Positions 10,835 through 22,293 of a DNA stretch of 64,000 nt are shown one piece after another. Every line of letters begins with the position of its first letter. The stretch's first letter is position 1. Source of the stretch: Litsea cubeba (Eukaryota; Streptophyta; Magnoliopsida; Laurales; Lauraceae). Under the pieces are notes generated by a model that worked only from the letters and a program-made list of their open reading frames with translations, ran no database searches and had not been told where the DNA came from. Location of the stretch: contig CM022948.1 in assembly GCA_012931725.1 (NCBI GenBank), positions 108,573,605 to 108,637,604 on the forward strand, read 5' to 3'. Made by a program: the position numbers and the translations under genes.

Positions 10835-12457
10835 TTTTTTTCATCGCATGAAACCTGAAACTCTCCCACCTCTTCTTTCCCCCAAAAAAATCGACCCTAG
10901 TTTCAGGCGCAAGTCGGTTCCTTCTCTTCATATGCTTGGCCTTCTCTACAGCAGACAACCTTGGAAGTCATAGGCACGGCTCCTCGAGGTACTTTTTTTC
11001 TCCTTCTTTCTCCTTCAATTGCTTGCAATTTCTGATTTTGGAGTTTGGATTTTTTTTTGGAAATTTTGGAGTTGGCGTGTCAGGAACTGCGATGAAAGGT
11101 GTTGGGGTCTTTACGGTTTTTTAATCTGGGTCCGTTTCATGGGTTTTGATTTAGGGCTTGTGAGGTTTTTGATTTGGGGATTTTGGTTTGGAAGTTAGGG
11201 TTTCTTCTTTGCTTTTTTTTTATCTTTCATTTGGTTAAATTTTCTTTCTTTTTAAAGAAGTTTTTTTTTTTTGTTTTTTGTTTTTGGTTTGATTGCTGTT
11301 TGTTTGATTCAAGCCCAGTTGCAAGCTCATTCCTGATTTTTTTAGGGTCTCATCCTCTTTCTTGTTTTCTGTTTTGGAATTGCATCAACTTGGTTTCAAA
11401 TTTTTTTTTTTAAATTTCTATTTCACTGTAATCATGAATGAATGAGACCCATTTTCATGACATTCATATATATGTTTTTGATTTCATCTTGCATCATTTA
11501 AACTAGTTTCTCATTCTGTCTTGCATCAAATGGCTTCAGGCACAGAACAACATAATTATAGAGAAGGTATAAAAATGTTGACCTAATGAGTATTACTGTA
11601 ATGGGTTCACCCCAAATATCTAAATCATAAAGGTTACTGTCACATATAACACCATTAGGAATCATTTTAGTTATTGAAATTTTGTCCAACGTTGAAGAGA
11701 GGCTAGTAATGAAGCTAACCCTTTTGAAAAAGATAAGAGTTATAAAGTAGAGGCGCTTGTTAAGGACCCCTACTCTCAGTCTCACCTACTCTGTAATATG
11801 AATTCAACATTTCTTCCTAAAGTCGCATTATGCATAAAAAAGAAAGAAAAAGAAAAAATGAACTGAGAATATTGTTGACAAAACTGTTCATATACATTCA
11901 AAGATGCATTCTTGATCACTATTAAACTCAACATTTGATTTATATTGGAATTATCTTCCTCTTCAAAGTCCAACAAGTAATGATAGCCCTATTGTAAAAT
12001 TTGAATTTTATAACTACAGCAACGAAGAAATCAAGTAGACAATTCTCTAATCTCCCATGCAACCCGTAATATGCAAAACCAAAATGAAGTAAACTGGCAC
12101 ATAATTACTAAATTTCAGTGTAACTCAAAAATTAACAAGCATTAGTAAGATAAAATTTCAATAAACAAAGTGAGAGGTTCGACACAGTCTGGACTTGTAA
12201 CAACATATGCCTTTGACACTGACCTATATAATTGAACTGTCTCTGTTTGCCTTCTTTAACATCTGGACCAAACCTCTATAACAAGAAATTACAAACGCCC
12301 AAATGAAGAGAGAAATGTATGTGTTTTTATTATGCTTTCCACTAATTTATCATTTACTTTGTTATATCACTATTTTACTCTATCTCATTGTGGTTCCTTT
12401 TCTAATTACAGGGACGCTGATTCTGTTTTTCATTTGAAAGGATAACCAAAGTTCATC
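10835..12457 (+). other. 5' leader exon and first intron of the Ulp1 gene
   Basis: A CT-rich leader runs from the TIR to a donor at 10,989 (CTCGAG|GTACTT). The T-rich, then AT-rich stretch up to the acceptor at 12,411 (TTACAG|GGACGC) has no coherent coding frame and reads as a 1.4-kb leader intron. Exon 2 begins at 12,412 and carries the ATG at 12,458. Splice sites are by eye only. Confidence 0.6.
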
Positions 12458-15400
12458 ATGGTAATCATTGAACATGACTTCAATTCATTAGTGTCTTCTC
12501 ATTTGAATTTCGTATTTTTTTTCTTTTGTTGTAATTTGATATAGTTTTTTCTTTTGTTGTAATTTGATACAGGCCAACCAACATACAACTGAAACTGTAA
12601 AATTAGATACTAAATGCTGGCCTTCAAGGTTTATCAAGTTCATCGAGGATTTAAAGTGAGAGGATGTTCATATCAATGCGATAGGAGAAACACCTTTTAA
12701 ATAGTTTACAGAGATGCCCGCGAACTTGAAATGTCAGCGTACGTTTTTATCAACGATAATAACTAGGTGGGAAAATGAAAAAAGTGCATTTCAACTTGGT
12801 GGAAAGCTCCTTCCAATCTTACCTCAAGACGTCGCGCTGATAATGGGGTTGAATATGAATGGAGAAAGAATACAATTAGGGAAAAGAGTTTTGACAGAAG
12901 AAAGTGAATTTTTGGAGAAATATCTCGAAAAGAACTATATAGGAACGGAAACATTGGAAAATCATTTAAAAGTAATCACGAAGAAGATGTCATCGAACAA
13001 GAAGAAGTCGTTGGATAAGAAGAGGTTGGAGACCATTGCTGATTTCAAGAAGCTTTACATGTTGTCTGTTTGTAGTACACTTCTTTTTCCAAACTCATGT
13101 CGGTCATTTCCATTCAATATCATATTCATGGTTGATAAGTTGGAAAAAGTTAATGATTATGCATGGGCTATTGTTGTACATGAGTTCTTGATAAAAAGTA
13201 TACGCGAAAACTCGAGGAAGACAACTGGATTTATAAATGGATGTGTCATGCTCTTGGAAGTAAGTAGTTATCCTTTTTTTTTTTAAATTATAGTTTTTAT
13301 AATTGTTACAATACAAAAGAACTTGTGACTTTCACATATTCACTTACTTTCTTATACCTTTTTTTACAGCCTTGGTTTTATGAACATGTTAATCGACATG
13401 AGCCTATTCACACCAATTCTTATCCACGTTATATGCGATGGGCTATGAGTTCCAAATACATGCAATACAAGTCTTTTAAAGCTATATTGGACAATCTTAG
13501 CTATACAGAGGTATGTATACCTTCACTTTTCTCTATGATATACTTCTTGTAGTAATTTATGATATTGACTACAATAAATGAAACAAATACTCTATTTTTT
13601 TAGGTCATTGAGGAAATCACTCCAACTAAAGAACAAATGACCTTATTATCTTCCCCAAAAGTGTCTCAGGTATTTTTAACTTATTTTTGTTCTTTAATTT
13701 AAAGTACTTGGTCATGGTTGTATGGTTGCATCCTTCTTGCAACTTATACTTGTTTTAATTATGGGTTACAGGAGACAACGGCGATGGCTGATTTCATAGT
13801 CAGGAGAATGGAGGAACGCATGCCAGATATCATTGTAATTTTAACCATATTTGATTAAAAGTGGAAAATGCTATTCAGAATCTCTAATATGAACTTCATG
13901 TTTTAAATCTATTTTTTACTAACTATTTGAAACTTACATAGGGTGATCGCGAGAATTATATAGCAAAGATTAAGGATTTGGAGCAAAGGGTTACCATACT
14001 GGAGGAAGGGAATGAACGATTAAGGAGTGAAAATATGGTGTTGTGAAACAGAAGGATATCGGTGCCTCAATCGCTTGTGGATATTTTGGATGCTTCACTC
14101 CGTCGTATGGATCATCGTTCTTCCCCAAATCCATCAATGTCTGTTTGTGTTGAGACATCAAAAGCCGCCAAGGATATTTCAAAGAAAAATGGGGGTAGAG
14201 TTAGGAAGCCATCACAGATGTTACGGACCCCATATGATGCATGCACAAAAGCAGCATTGCAAAAAACGAAGAATAAAGGAACTTGCTACAAGAGAGAGAG
14301 ATTGGTTGCGGATGAAATCCAATCAAAGATTGACTTTTCGGAAGAAGAGGAGAACGCAATTGCAAGTTTTGAAGCCAAAGTTGGAAAAGAGTATGATCCA
14401 TTATAAACCTAGTAACTTTACACCATAGTACTCACACTAGATAATCAATATTTATATTTATTAATTACTAAATAATAAGTTTTGTTTCTTTAGGGCTGAG
14501 GAGGTAGGCAAGCTCAAAAGTTGGCGTTCAGAAATCAATAATTTATTGGATGAAGAAGGTTGGATATCCGATAAGGTTAGTAGTTAATTTCATATCGTAT
14601 TATAAGCATTCAATTGTGTATACAATGCTGAACCTTCAATCAACTAACACTTAACGTGCTATCTTGATTTCTAGATTATTGACAACTATGCTAAGTTGAT
14701 TAGTGGGAGAAAGCCAACAGGGAAGCTGAATTCATTGAAGTGTTACTTCTTCACATCGTGGTTTAATGTAATTATTCTCCTTCATATTTTTAGTGATTTT
14801 AAATTTTTGAATATCAGTGCTAACATGTAGCTTACTATCTCCCAGACGGCATTACATTCCAAAGATGAAGAATCAATTAAAAAGGATTTAAATGTGAGGA
14901 ACTTAAAGTCGATCTTAACCTCGTGGGACATAATATTTATCCCAATGAACTGGGCTTCAAAACACTGGCTTCTCCTCGTACTTGATTCAAACAAGAAGTT
15001 GTTTTGTATATACAACTCTTTGAAGTCATGTGGTAACATTGCCTACGTGAATGAAATGGTAAGTACCCATATTAAGGTGTATGCTCCAGTGAAATGTTCA
15101 AAATAAACAATATACCTGTATATAAAACTTAACTGTTGTATTTCCTTTATGCAGGTATCTTCCTTAAAAGAACAATTGAAACAAAGGAAGATTCATCAAT
15201 GGGATAAGGCTGATGTTCGTTTCGTTGATGACTGCCCTCAACAAGATAATGGGTATGTCTCTCTATTAGAGACAAAGTATGTGAATTGCAGTATCTATTC
15301 CAATTGGTATAATAATACATCTTATATCACTATTTTAACAGTTATGATTGTGGCGTCTTTGTGATGAAATTCATGGATTGTCTATCGCGTGGAGATACAT

Positions 15401-15826
15401 TCGATTTTAAGCCGGTAAATACTTTGTGATTTTTTAGTAATGATTTACGTATACTTCGAATGAATCTTCTAAATCTAATTTTTTATTTGTTTCTTTCATT
15501 CGTTCTTCTTTTCTTTCTTTTTTCTTTGTTCTTGGAATAGGATGAAGTACGATATTATAGTAAAAAAATAACAGCACATATATTGCTCGGTCGAAGTCCG
15601 GATGACAAACATGAGGAGTCATAGGCTGATCTAATAGAATTTCTTGTGGAAAGGGTATTAACAAAAACTATCGTCTTATTAAAATTACTTCTTTATGGTG
15701 TTGGTGATCAAATTAATACGCACTTCCATTTTTATTGTCCGATGATTCTTTTTCTGTTTTCTAACATTGATCTCATATTCATTGCAGGTGGCGTACATAA
15801 TTTTGAAGTATAGAAATGTGTGTTGA
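12458..15826 (+). pseudogene. Multi-exon Ulp1-type (C48) cysteine protease gene of MULE-1, four nonsense changes
   Basis: Thirteen coding exons with GT-AG borders join in phase: 12,458-12,460; 12,573-13,259; 13,370-13,510; 13,604-13,669; 13,772-13,834; 13,942-14,390; 14,494-14,575; 14,675-14,767; 14,846-15,058; 15,155-15,252; 15,342-15,414; 15,541-15,654; 15,788-15,826. They total 707 codons including the stop. The C-terminal half is an Ulp1/SUMO-protease-like domain with His in KHWLLLVLD (14,963), its Asp (14,984), the oxyanion Gln in CPQQDNG (15,242) and the nucleophile Cys in YDCGVF (15,349). The N-terminal half (VALIMGLNMNG; PRYMRWAMSS) resembles N-terminal regions of plant transposon-linked Ulp1 proteins; I do not assign it further. 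The only breaks are in-frame stops at 12,657 (TGA), 12,702 (TAG), 14,044 (TGA) and 15,622 (TAG), each one C-to-T step from CGA or CAG. No frameshift is seen. Confidence 0.88.
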
Positions 15827-16199
15827 TGTGAGAGAGTTCAACAGATTCTGAAATGATGATGTAATATTTTGGGTTTTCAGAACTTCAGTCGTTCATCCCT
15901 TTTTTGTGTCGAATACAACACAGGCTCACTTGAGAATTTTGTATATCAACTAGCTACACTCCAGGCTCACTTGAATTTGGAGATATTGTAATTTTATTGA
16001 ATTATATTAGCTGAATGTAATGGAAAACTTGGCATCTTTGTGAGTGTCAAAATTAGATTCAAGAAGAAAAAGCGGATCTTTGCTAATTGATAATGGATTT
16101 TGGTACTGGGTGTTGATTGATTGTCACTGATTAATCGTTAATGCACGTACGTTGATCACTTTATAATGGAAACATCAAGGCATTATCACGGCTAACAAA
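15827..16199 (+). other. Presumed 3' UTR of the Ulp1 gene
   Basis: AT-rich sequence after the TGA at 15,824-15,826, with ATTTTATTGAATTATATT near 15,990 as a possible far-upstream polyadenylation element. No coding frame is visible. Confidence 0.4.
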
Positions 16200-18940
16200 A
16201 CACTGAAACCTCAATATTTCATCCAGACAACCTTCTTAAACTAGGTTTCAACCTCTCAGTATATAATGATTCAAACCATAGTTTCAAACACTGATACTTC
16301 TTTAGACCTTTATACTAACCTTGGACCTCTTTGTTAAGTGCAAACCATTGCAATCTGATAGCACTATTTCTTTATCGAATACAAGAAATCTCTTGGCTAA
16401 TGAGGCACCGAAACATCAGTATTTTATTTAGGACAAACTTCTCACACTGTATGTCAACCTCAGTATATCATGATTCAAACCAATGTATACATTGCCATAA
16501 GCTGTGACTATAACCACAATATTTCTGCCATGCCATCTAATAACTGTGAAAATTTTATATGAATACAGGGGTCTGCTAAATGAAACACTTCAACCTCAGC
16601 ATTTCTTTCATCTAACCTTAGTACATAGAATTAAAACCTGTGAATGTTTTTTGTTAGACCAATGAATACCATCTAATAAATAGATTTTATATCAAACATA
16701 GGTGGACTTTCATCTAATGACCACGCTGAAACCTCAATATTTTATTCATACAACCTTCTCAAACTGGGTTCAACCTCAGTATATAGAGATTCAAACCTAC
16801 GAATATGCCATGCCATCTAATATCCAAGATTTTATATGAATACAAGGGTCTACTAAATGAAACACTCAACCTCAGTATTTTATTCATACAACCTTCTCAA
16901 ACTGGGTTCAACCTCAGTATATAGAGATTCAAACCTGCGAATATACCATGCAATCTAATATCCAAGATTTTATATGAATACAAGGGTCTGCTAAATGAAA
17001 CACTCCAACCTCAGTATTTCTTTCATCTAACCTCAGTACACAGAATTGAAACCTGTAAATATTCTTTGTCAAACCTCCGCATATGCCCTGAGGTTTTATA
17101 TCGAATACACATTTGTTTCTTTTGGCTAAAGAAACAATTGCCAAACCTCAGTATTTCTTTCATCTAACCTTAGTAAATAGAATTGAAACCTGTGAATATT
17201 ATTTGTCAAACCTCCGCATATGACCTGAGGTTTTATATTGAATGAATACAATTGCCAAACCTCAGTATTTCTTTCATCTATCCTTAGCACACAGAATTGA
17301 AACCTGGTATATTCTTTGTCAAACCTCCGCATATGACCCGAGGTTTTATGTCGAATACACATTTGTTTCTTCTGGCTAAAGAAACAATTGTCAAACCTCA
17401 ATATTTATTTCATCTAACCTCAGTAAACAAAATTGAAACCTGTGAATATTCTTTGTCAAACCTCAGCATATGCCCCGAGGTTTTATATCGAATACAATTG
17501 CCAAACCTCAGTATTTCTTTCATCTAACCTCAGTGCACAGAATTGAAATCTATGAATATTCTTTGTCAAACCTCCACATATGACCTGAGGTTTTATATCG
17601 AATACACATTTGTTTCTTTTGGCTAAAGAAACAATTGACAAACCTCAGTGTTTCTTTCATCTAACCACAGTAAACAGAATTGAAACCTGTGAATAATCTT
17701 TGTCAAACCTTCGCATATTACCCGAGGCATTATATCGAATACACTTTTTTTCTTTTGGCTAAAAATTGTCAAACCTTAGCATTTCTTTCATCTAACCTCA
17801 GTAAACAAAATTAAAACCTGTGAATATTCTTTGTCAAACCTCCTCATATGACCCGAGGTTTTTTATCGAATACACTTTGTTTCTTTTGGCTAAAGAAACA
17901 ATTGTCAAACCTTGGTATTTCTTTCATCTAATCTCAGTAAACAGAATTGAAACCTATGAATATTCTTTGTCAAACCTCCGCATATGCCATGACGTTTTAT
18001 ATCGAATACAATTATCAAACCTCAGTATTTCTTTCATCTAACCTCAGTACACAGAATTGAAACCTGTAAATACTCTATGTCAAACCTCCGCATATGACCC
18101 GAGGCTTTATATCGAATAAACTGTTTCTTTTGGCTAAAGAAACAATTGTCAAACCTCAGTATTTCTTTCATCTAACCTCAGTAAACAGAGTTGAAACCTG
18201 TGAATATTCTTTGTCAAACCTTCGCATATGCCATGAGGTTTTTATATCGAATACAATTGTCAAACCTCAGTATTTCTTTCTCTAACCTCAGTACACAGAA
18301 TTGAAACCTGTGAATATTCTTTGTCAAACCTTCGCATATGCCCCGAGGTTTTATATCGAATACACATTTGTTTCTCTTGGCTAAAGAAACACTCCAACCT
18401 TAAGTGTTTCTTTCATCTAACCTTAGTACACAAAATTGAAGCCTAAGAATGTTTTCTGTTAGACCAATGAATACCATCTATTTCATAGATTTTATATCAA
18501 ACAGAGGTGGACTTTGCCTAATGACCACACTGAAACCTCAGTATTTTATTCATAAAACCTTCTCAAACTGGGTTCAACCTTAGTATATAAAGATTCAAAC
18601 CTGTGAATATGTCATGCCATCTAATATCCAAGATGTGGAGTGAATACAGGAGTCTGCTAAATGAAACACTCAAACCTCAGTATTTCTTTCACCTAACCTT
18701 AGTACACATAATTGAAACCTGTGAATATTCTTTGTTAGACCTCCGCACATGACTTGAGGTTTTAATACAGGGGTTTCTCTTGGCTAAATAAAAAAATGAA
18801 ACCTCAGTATTTCTTTCATCCAACCTTAGTACACAGAATCGAAACCTGTGAATTTGCTTTGTCAAACATTCACATTGCCATCTAATACCAAGATTTTACA
18901 TCGAATACAAAAGGGGACTAATTACATTTACAATAATTAC
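16200..18940. repeat. Tandem-repeat array between the two MULE-1 genes, alternating about 136/111-bp units
   Basis: The array is built on AACCTCAGTATTTCTTTCATCT, then AATTGAAACCTGTGAATATTCTTTG, then a hairpin block AAACCTC-CGCATATGACCC-GAGGTTT. Counting from the CAGTATTTC core, unit starts at 17,012, 17,149, 17,263, 17,399, 17,509, 17,646, 17,777, 17,913, 18,023, 18,157, 18,268 and 18,402 give spacings 137, 114, 136, 110, 137, 131, 136, 110, 134, 111 and 134. Long units contain an extra block of about 26 bp (ACATTTGTTTCTTTTGGCTA) that short units lack, so most of the array is a roughly 246-bp dimer. Flanks (16,200-17,000 and 18,500-18,940) hold diverged relatives with TTCTCAAACTGGGTTCAACC. 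No protein is expected from it. Confidence 0.88.
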
Positions 18941-18969
18941 ATTCATCACATCCAAAGAAAATTACATTC

Positions 18970-19585
18970 ATCCCATCCAATCTGAAAGATAGTTCCATTC
19001 ATATACAAGAGATTAATTAACAGATATCTAAAAATTGTCTACACAAAAGACTTTCCCTGTGAACGTAAGCTCAAAATAGCATGACATGTGCAAAAAATTT
19101 GTCTTGTGAAGAACCGTCTCCAAAAACTTGGTCCTGAAACACGAAATACCTTGAATTAATCTCAAGCAAAATAAAAGTTTAGGAAGAAAGTAAAAAGTGT
19201 AATTTTATACAATGCTTCTCAAATTGAGATTCATTTACCCATTGAACTATCTTGAAGCTCGCTCTTGTATAGAATCTGAAAGATAGTTCCATTCATATAC
19301 AAAAGATTAAGTAACATATATATGCGATTTTGTCTATACGAAAGATTGTCCCTATGAATGCACAAAAAATCTGACACAAGGAGCTCAAAATAACACAGTT
19401 TGTGCCAAAGATCCAAAATAATTCAAACCGTTTCCTAAAAGGAGGTCCTGCAACAAGTAATATCATGAATTAATTTCAAGCAAAATAAATGTTTACTAAG
19501 AAAGTATGAACATAAGAAACTATGATTCTCACACTAAGAGTCATTTACCCATTGAACTGTGTTGAAGCTAGCTCTTGTATAGAAT
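18970..19585. repeat. Tandem duplication of about 300 bp covering the transposase last exon and 3' UTR
   Basis: AATCTGAAAGATAGTTCCAT begins units near 18,978 and 19,274. Both units run through a GAATTAATYTCAAGCAAAATAAA block to TTTACCCATTGAACT and CTCTTGTATAGAATC. The second (right-hand) unit contains the stop of the transposase gene; the first is a spare copy downstream of it. Confidence 0.75.
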
Positions 19586-22293
19586 CATTTGTGCAATTGT
19601 TAGTCAAAGTTGCTCCAACAGAGGGAGTCATCTCAGCTGGTTGATTCAATGTACTTGGTAGGTGTCCCAAAAGTGTCGAATGCATGTTAGTTTCCATTTG
19701 TAAAATGGACTGACCGTACGAAAACATGGAATTCATTCCATAGGCATATGGTCCCTCTAAAATGCGAAGAATATAGTTTAGTCTTCCAAGGAACAAATAA
19801 TGATCGCTAAAAAAAAGAATCTCAAAGTATATGAGGCCATATGGAATAAAGTTAAGCACAACACTTCATAAATTCTCATCAAATGTTCTTACAGTTAAAT
19901 TCACAGTCTCTTGTATGATGATCTGGTCTAATCCCACAGGATATGTTATAATGTCTCAATGATCAACCACCGTCGTACCCTGCACAAACGTAATTTGATT
20001 TCAATTAGATTGTGAACAATTGAATTCTGTGTTTATATGATTTAAAAAATAAAACTCTTACACTAACCTTCTTCGTCATCTTTTTGTTTGTTTTCCGACA
20101 CTTTTTAATAATTGTCTCAATCTTAGACCGTCTTTTTTTTCTTCTGGTGGTCGGCCTTTCTGGCGGCGTTTGATTGGATCACACACGCGGTTATTGATCT
20201 CTTGCCAAGAAAGTCTATCATCATGACATGAAGTCGAACCTTTAAGTACATCTGTAGACATAGGTCTATTGCATACAGTAACGTCTTTAGAAACATCTAG
20301 CTCAGCTTCCACTTCTAGCAATGAGGACATTACCATCTGACTTTTTTCATCGAAATTCATGGCCTTATTGCTGACCCGATTGAAAATAGTCAACATTTTG
20401 TCGTAACGACGCCCTTTAGGTCTGCGTTCCCAATTGTCATACATGATCTTGATTTTTGTGTGGCTTCTTCTCACGGTTTTACTCCACCTTTCTAAAATGT
20501 ATTTACCCGGTATATAATACACCTTCTTCAAATAAACAATGATTATATTCTTGCATATAATACCTCTGAACTCAAACAACCGGCAAGTACAATTGGCTTC
20601 TCTTGATACCTCATTAAAATGAACATGGAAAGTAAAAGGTCGGATATTGTTTTCTCCTACTATCACATCTTCATCCACATCAAATCCTGAAATTTCAGCT
20701 TCTACCTTAACCGAGGAAATATTGCAAGGGATCTTACCGGCTATTGCATTATGAATCTCCTTAAATTTAGCAAGAGTATATGCTTCTTGAAATTGCCTCT
20801 CAAACTCATAAAGGGTCACACATGGAATGTATACATTGAAACAACGAGCATCCTCAGCTTCCAGTTGCACCTTCTGAGACAAAGCATTATCATATTGCTC
20901 AACAAACTGCTTCAGTGCGGTCTTAGAATTGATGTAGCCATAAAAAAAGCATGCATGCTCTCACTACGCTGGGTTGTTGACATCCCTGCCCAAAAAATAT
21001 CTTTCACAAATGCTGGCACCCATCGATACCTCTCATCATACAATCCAGCTAGCCATTCGTTGTCTTCTAGCTGATATGCCTTAACAAACTTGGCCCAATT
21101 CTCTTCAAACTCCTCTTTTTTCATCGAATCATAGACAACATTAAGAAGATGAAATTTAATTGAATCGTAGTCATTATACCCCCCTCAATTTTTCAGGCAC
21201 CTTTTTCAAGATATGCCACAGACACCAACGATGCTGTGCTTTAGGAAATACTATTCCTATTGCATTTTGCATGGCCTTATCCTGGTCGGTGATTATGGCA
21301 TTAGGAGGACACCCAGACATGCAATCAAGCCAAGACTGAAACAACCACACAAATGTAATCCGCGTCCTCTCATGATATCAATCCACAACCTAAAAGTACT
21401 GACTGTCCATGCTGATTCACACCCACAACAGGAGCGAAAGGCATATCATATTTGTTCACCAAATAAGTGGTGTCAAACGTGACCACATCACCAAATTCAA
21501 CAAATGCTGCTCTACTCCTCACGTCAGCCCAAAAGATGTTCCTTACTCGATGCTCTATATCAAGATCCATGACATAAAAAAAGGATTCGTTGTTTTGATG
21601 CATTTTTTTTTAAATAGCTTTGCATTGCCTCGGCATCCCCTTTCTTGAGTTCCAAGCGCCTGAGTTTATCTAAGTAATTTCTTGCATCCTTTGTTAACCA
21701 TGGCAAATTCCCATGCCCCCCTGCCTCTATCACACATGAGCTAACAGTCTTGTTCAATCTAATTCCCGCTTTGTCATTCAATTCAAGTTGCCTCTTCACA
21801 TGTGATGGGATTACTCGATTACTCTTGTGATATCGAGCTTTGTTCGAACTCATATCATGATTATGCTCAAGTACTAATGAGTTCAGAAGCCACTTCCCGT
21901 CGAATTGCAAAGAAAGATTCAACGCTGCTTTGCAATTTGTTCTTGATTGTGGACGGGGTTTAACTAGGTTGTTTGCACTTGTAAATGGCTTTCTACTCTT
22001 GGTGCAAGCAATTGTAACAAACCTCTTTTTTCCATCCGATCCTTTTTTTCGAGGTTTTTTGGGCAACAGCAAACCCGATATGCCTGGCATACCTTGCATA
22101 ATATTCATGTACTTCTTCAATTGAACCAAATATCATCCCCCTCTGAGGTTCCATTACTACCTCTTCTATGTTTTCACCTTCCTCCAAGGGCTTCTCCATC
22201 TCAACATTGTTTATTTCCTGACAAACCAAATCCAATTCAATTGTATTGTCGTCTCCATTAAATTCACGTGATAATTCATCTTCTTCCATGCTT
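19545..22293 (-). pseudogene. FAR1/FHY3 (Jittery)-type MULE transposase gene with multiple frameshifts
   Basis: Read on the minus strand from ATG at 22,289. First comes an acidic N-terminus, then a FAR1 DNA-binding zinc finger with Cys/Cys/His/His (ACTKSRK, RTNCKAALN, EHNHDMS). A MULE DDE domain follows, with VVTFDTTYLVNKYDMPFAPVVG and ITDQDKAMQNA carrying the two Asp, then QHRWCLWHIL and TTQRSESMHAFF. Last is a SWIM-like finger (NCTCRLFEFRGIICKN) in which the expected final His is Asn. Exons end at 20,068, then 19,979-19,893 and about 19,754-19,545. Frameshifts lie at 22,043-22,049 (T7 on +), 21,603-21,611 (T9), about 21,372, 21,179-21,184 (C6), about 20,941 and 20,133-20,140 (T8); a TGA sits at 19,956-19,958. 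About 840 codons in all, normal for the family. It would bind TIRs and catalyse cut-and-paste transposition; this copy cannot make it. Confidence 0.88.

Noticed and set aside
16200..18940. Open frames of 60-90 codons within the repeat array
   Set aside because: They repeat with the units, exist on both strands and carry no conserved domain; they are by-products of the satellite.
20133..22049. All transposase frameshifts as sequencing errors
   Set aside because: Four are in homopolymers, so this is possible for some; but two are not, a nonsense codon is also present, and long frames elsewhere (31,121-36,871) have no such errors.
19545..22293. A functional host FAR1 gene rather than a transposase
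   Set aside because: It lies between TIRs with a 9-bp duplication, has about six frameshifts and a missing SWIM His.
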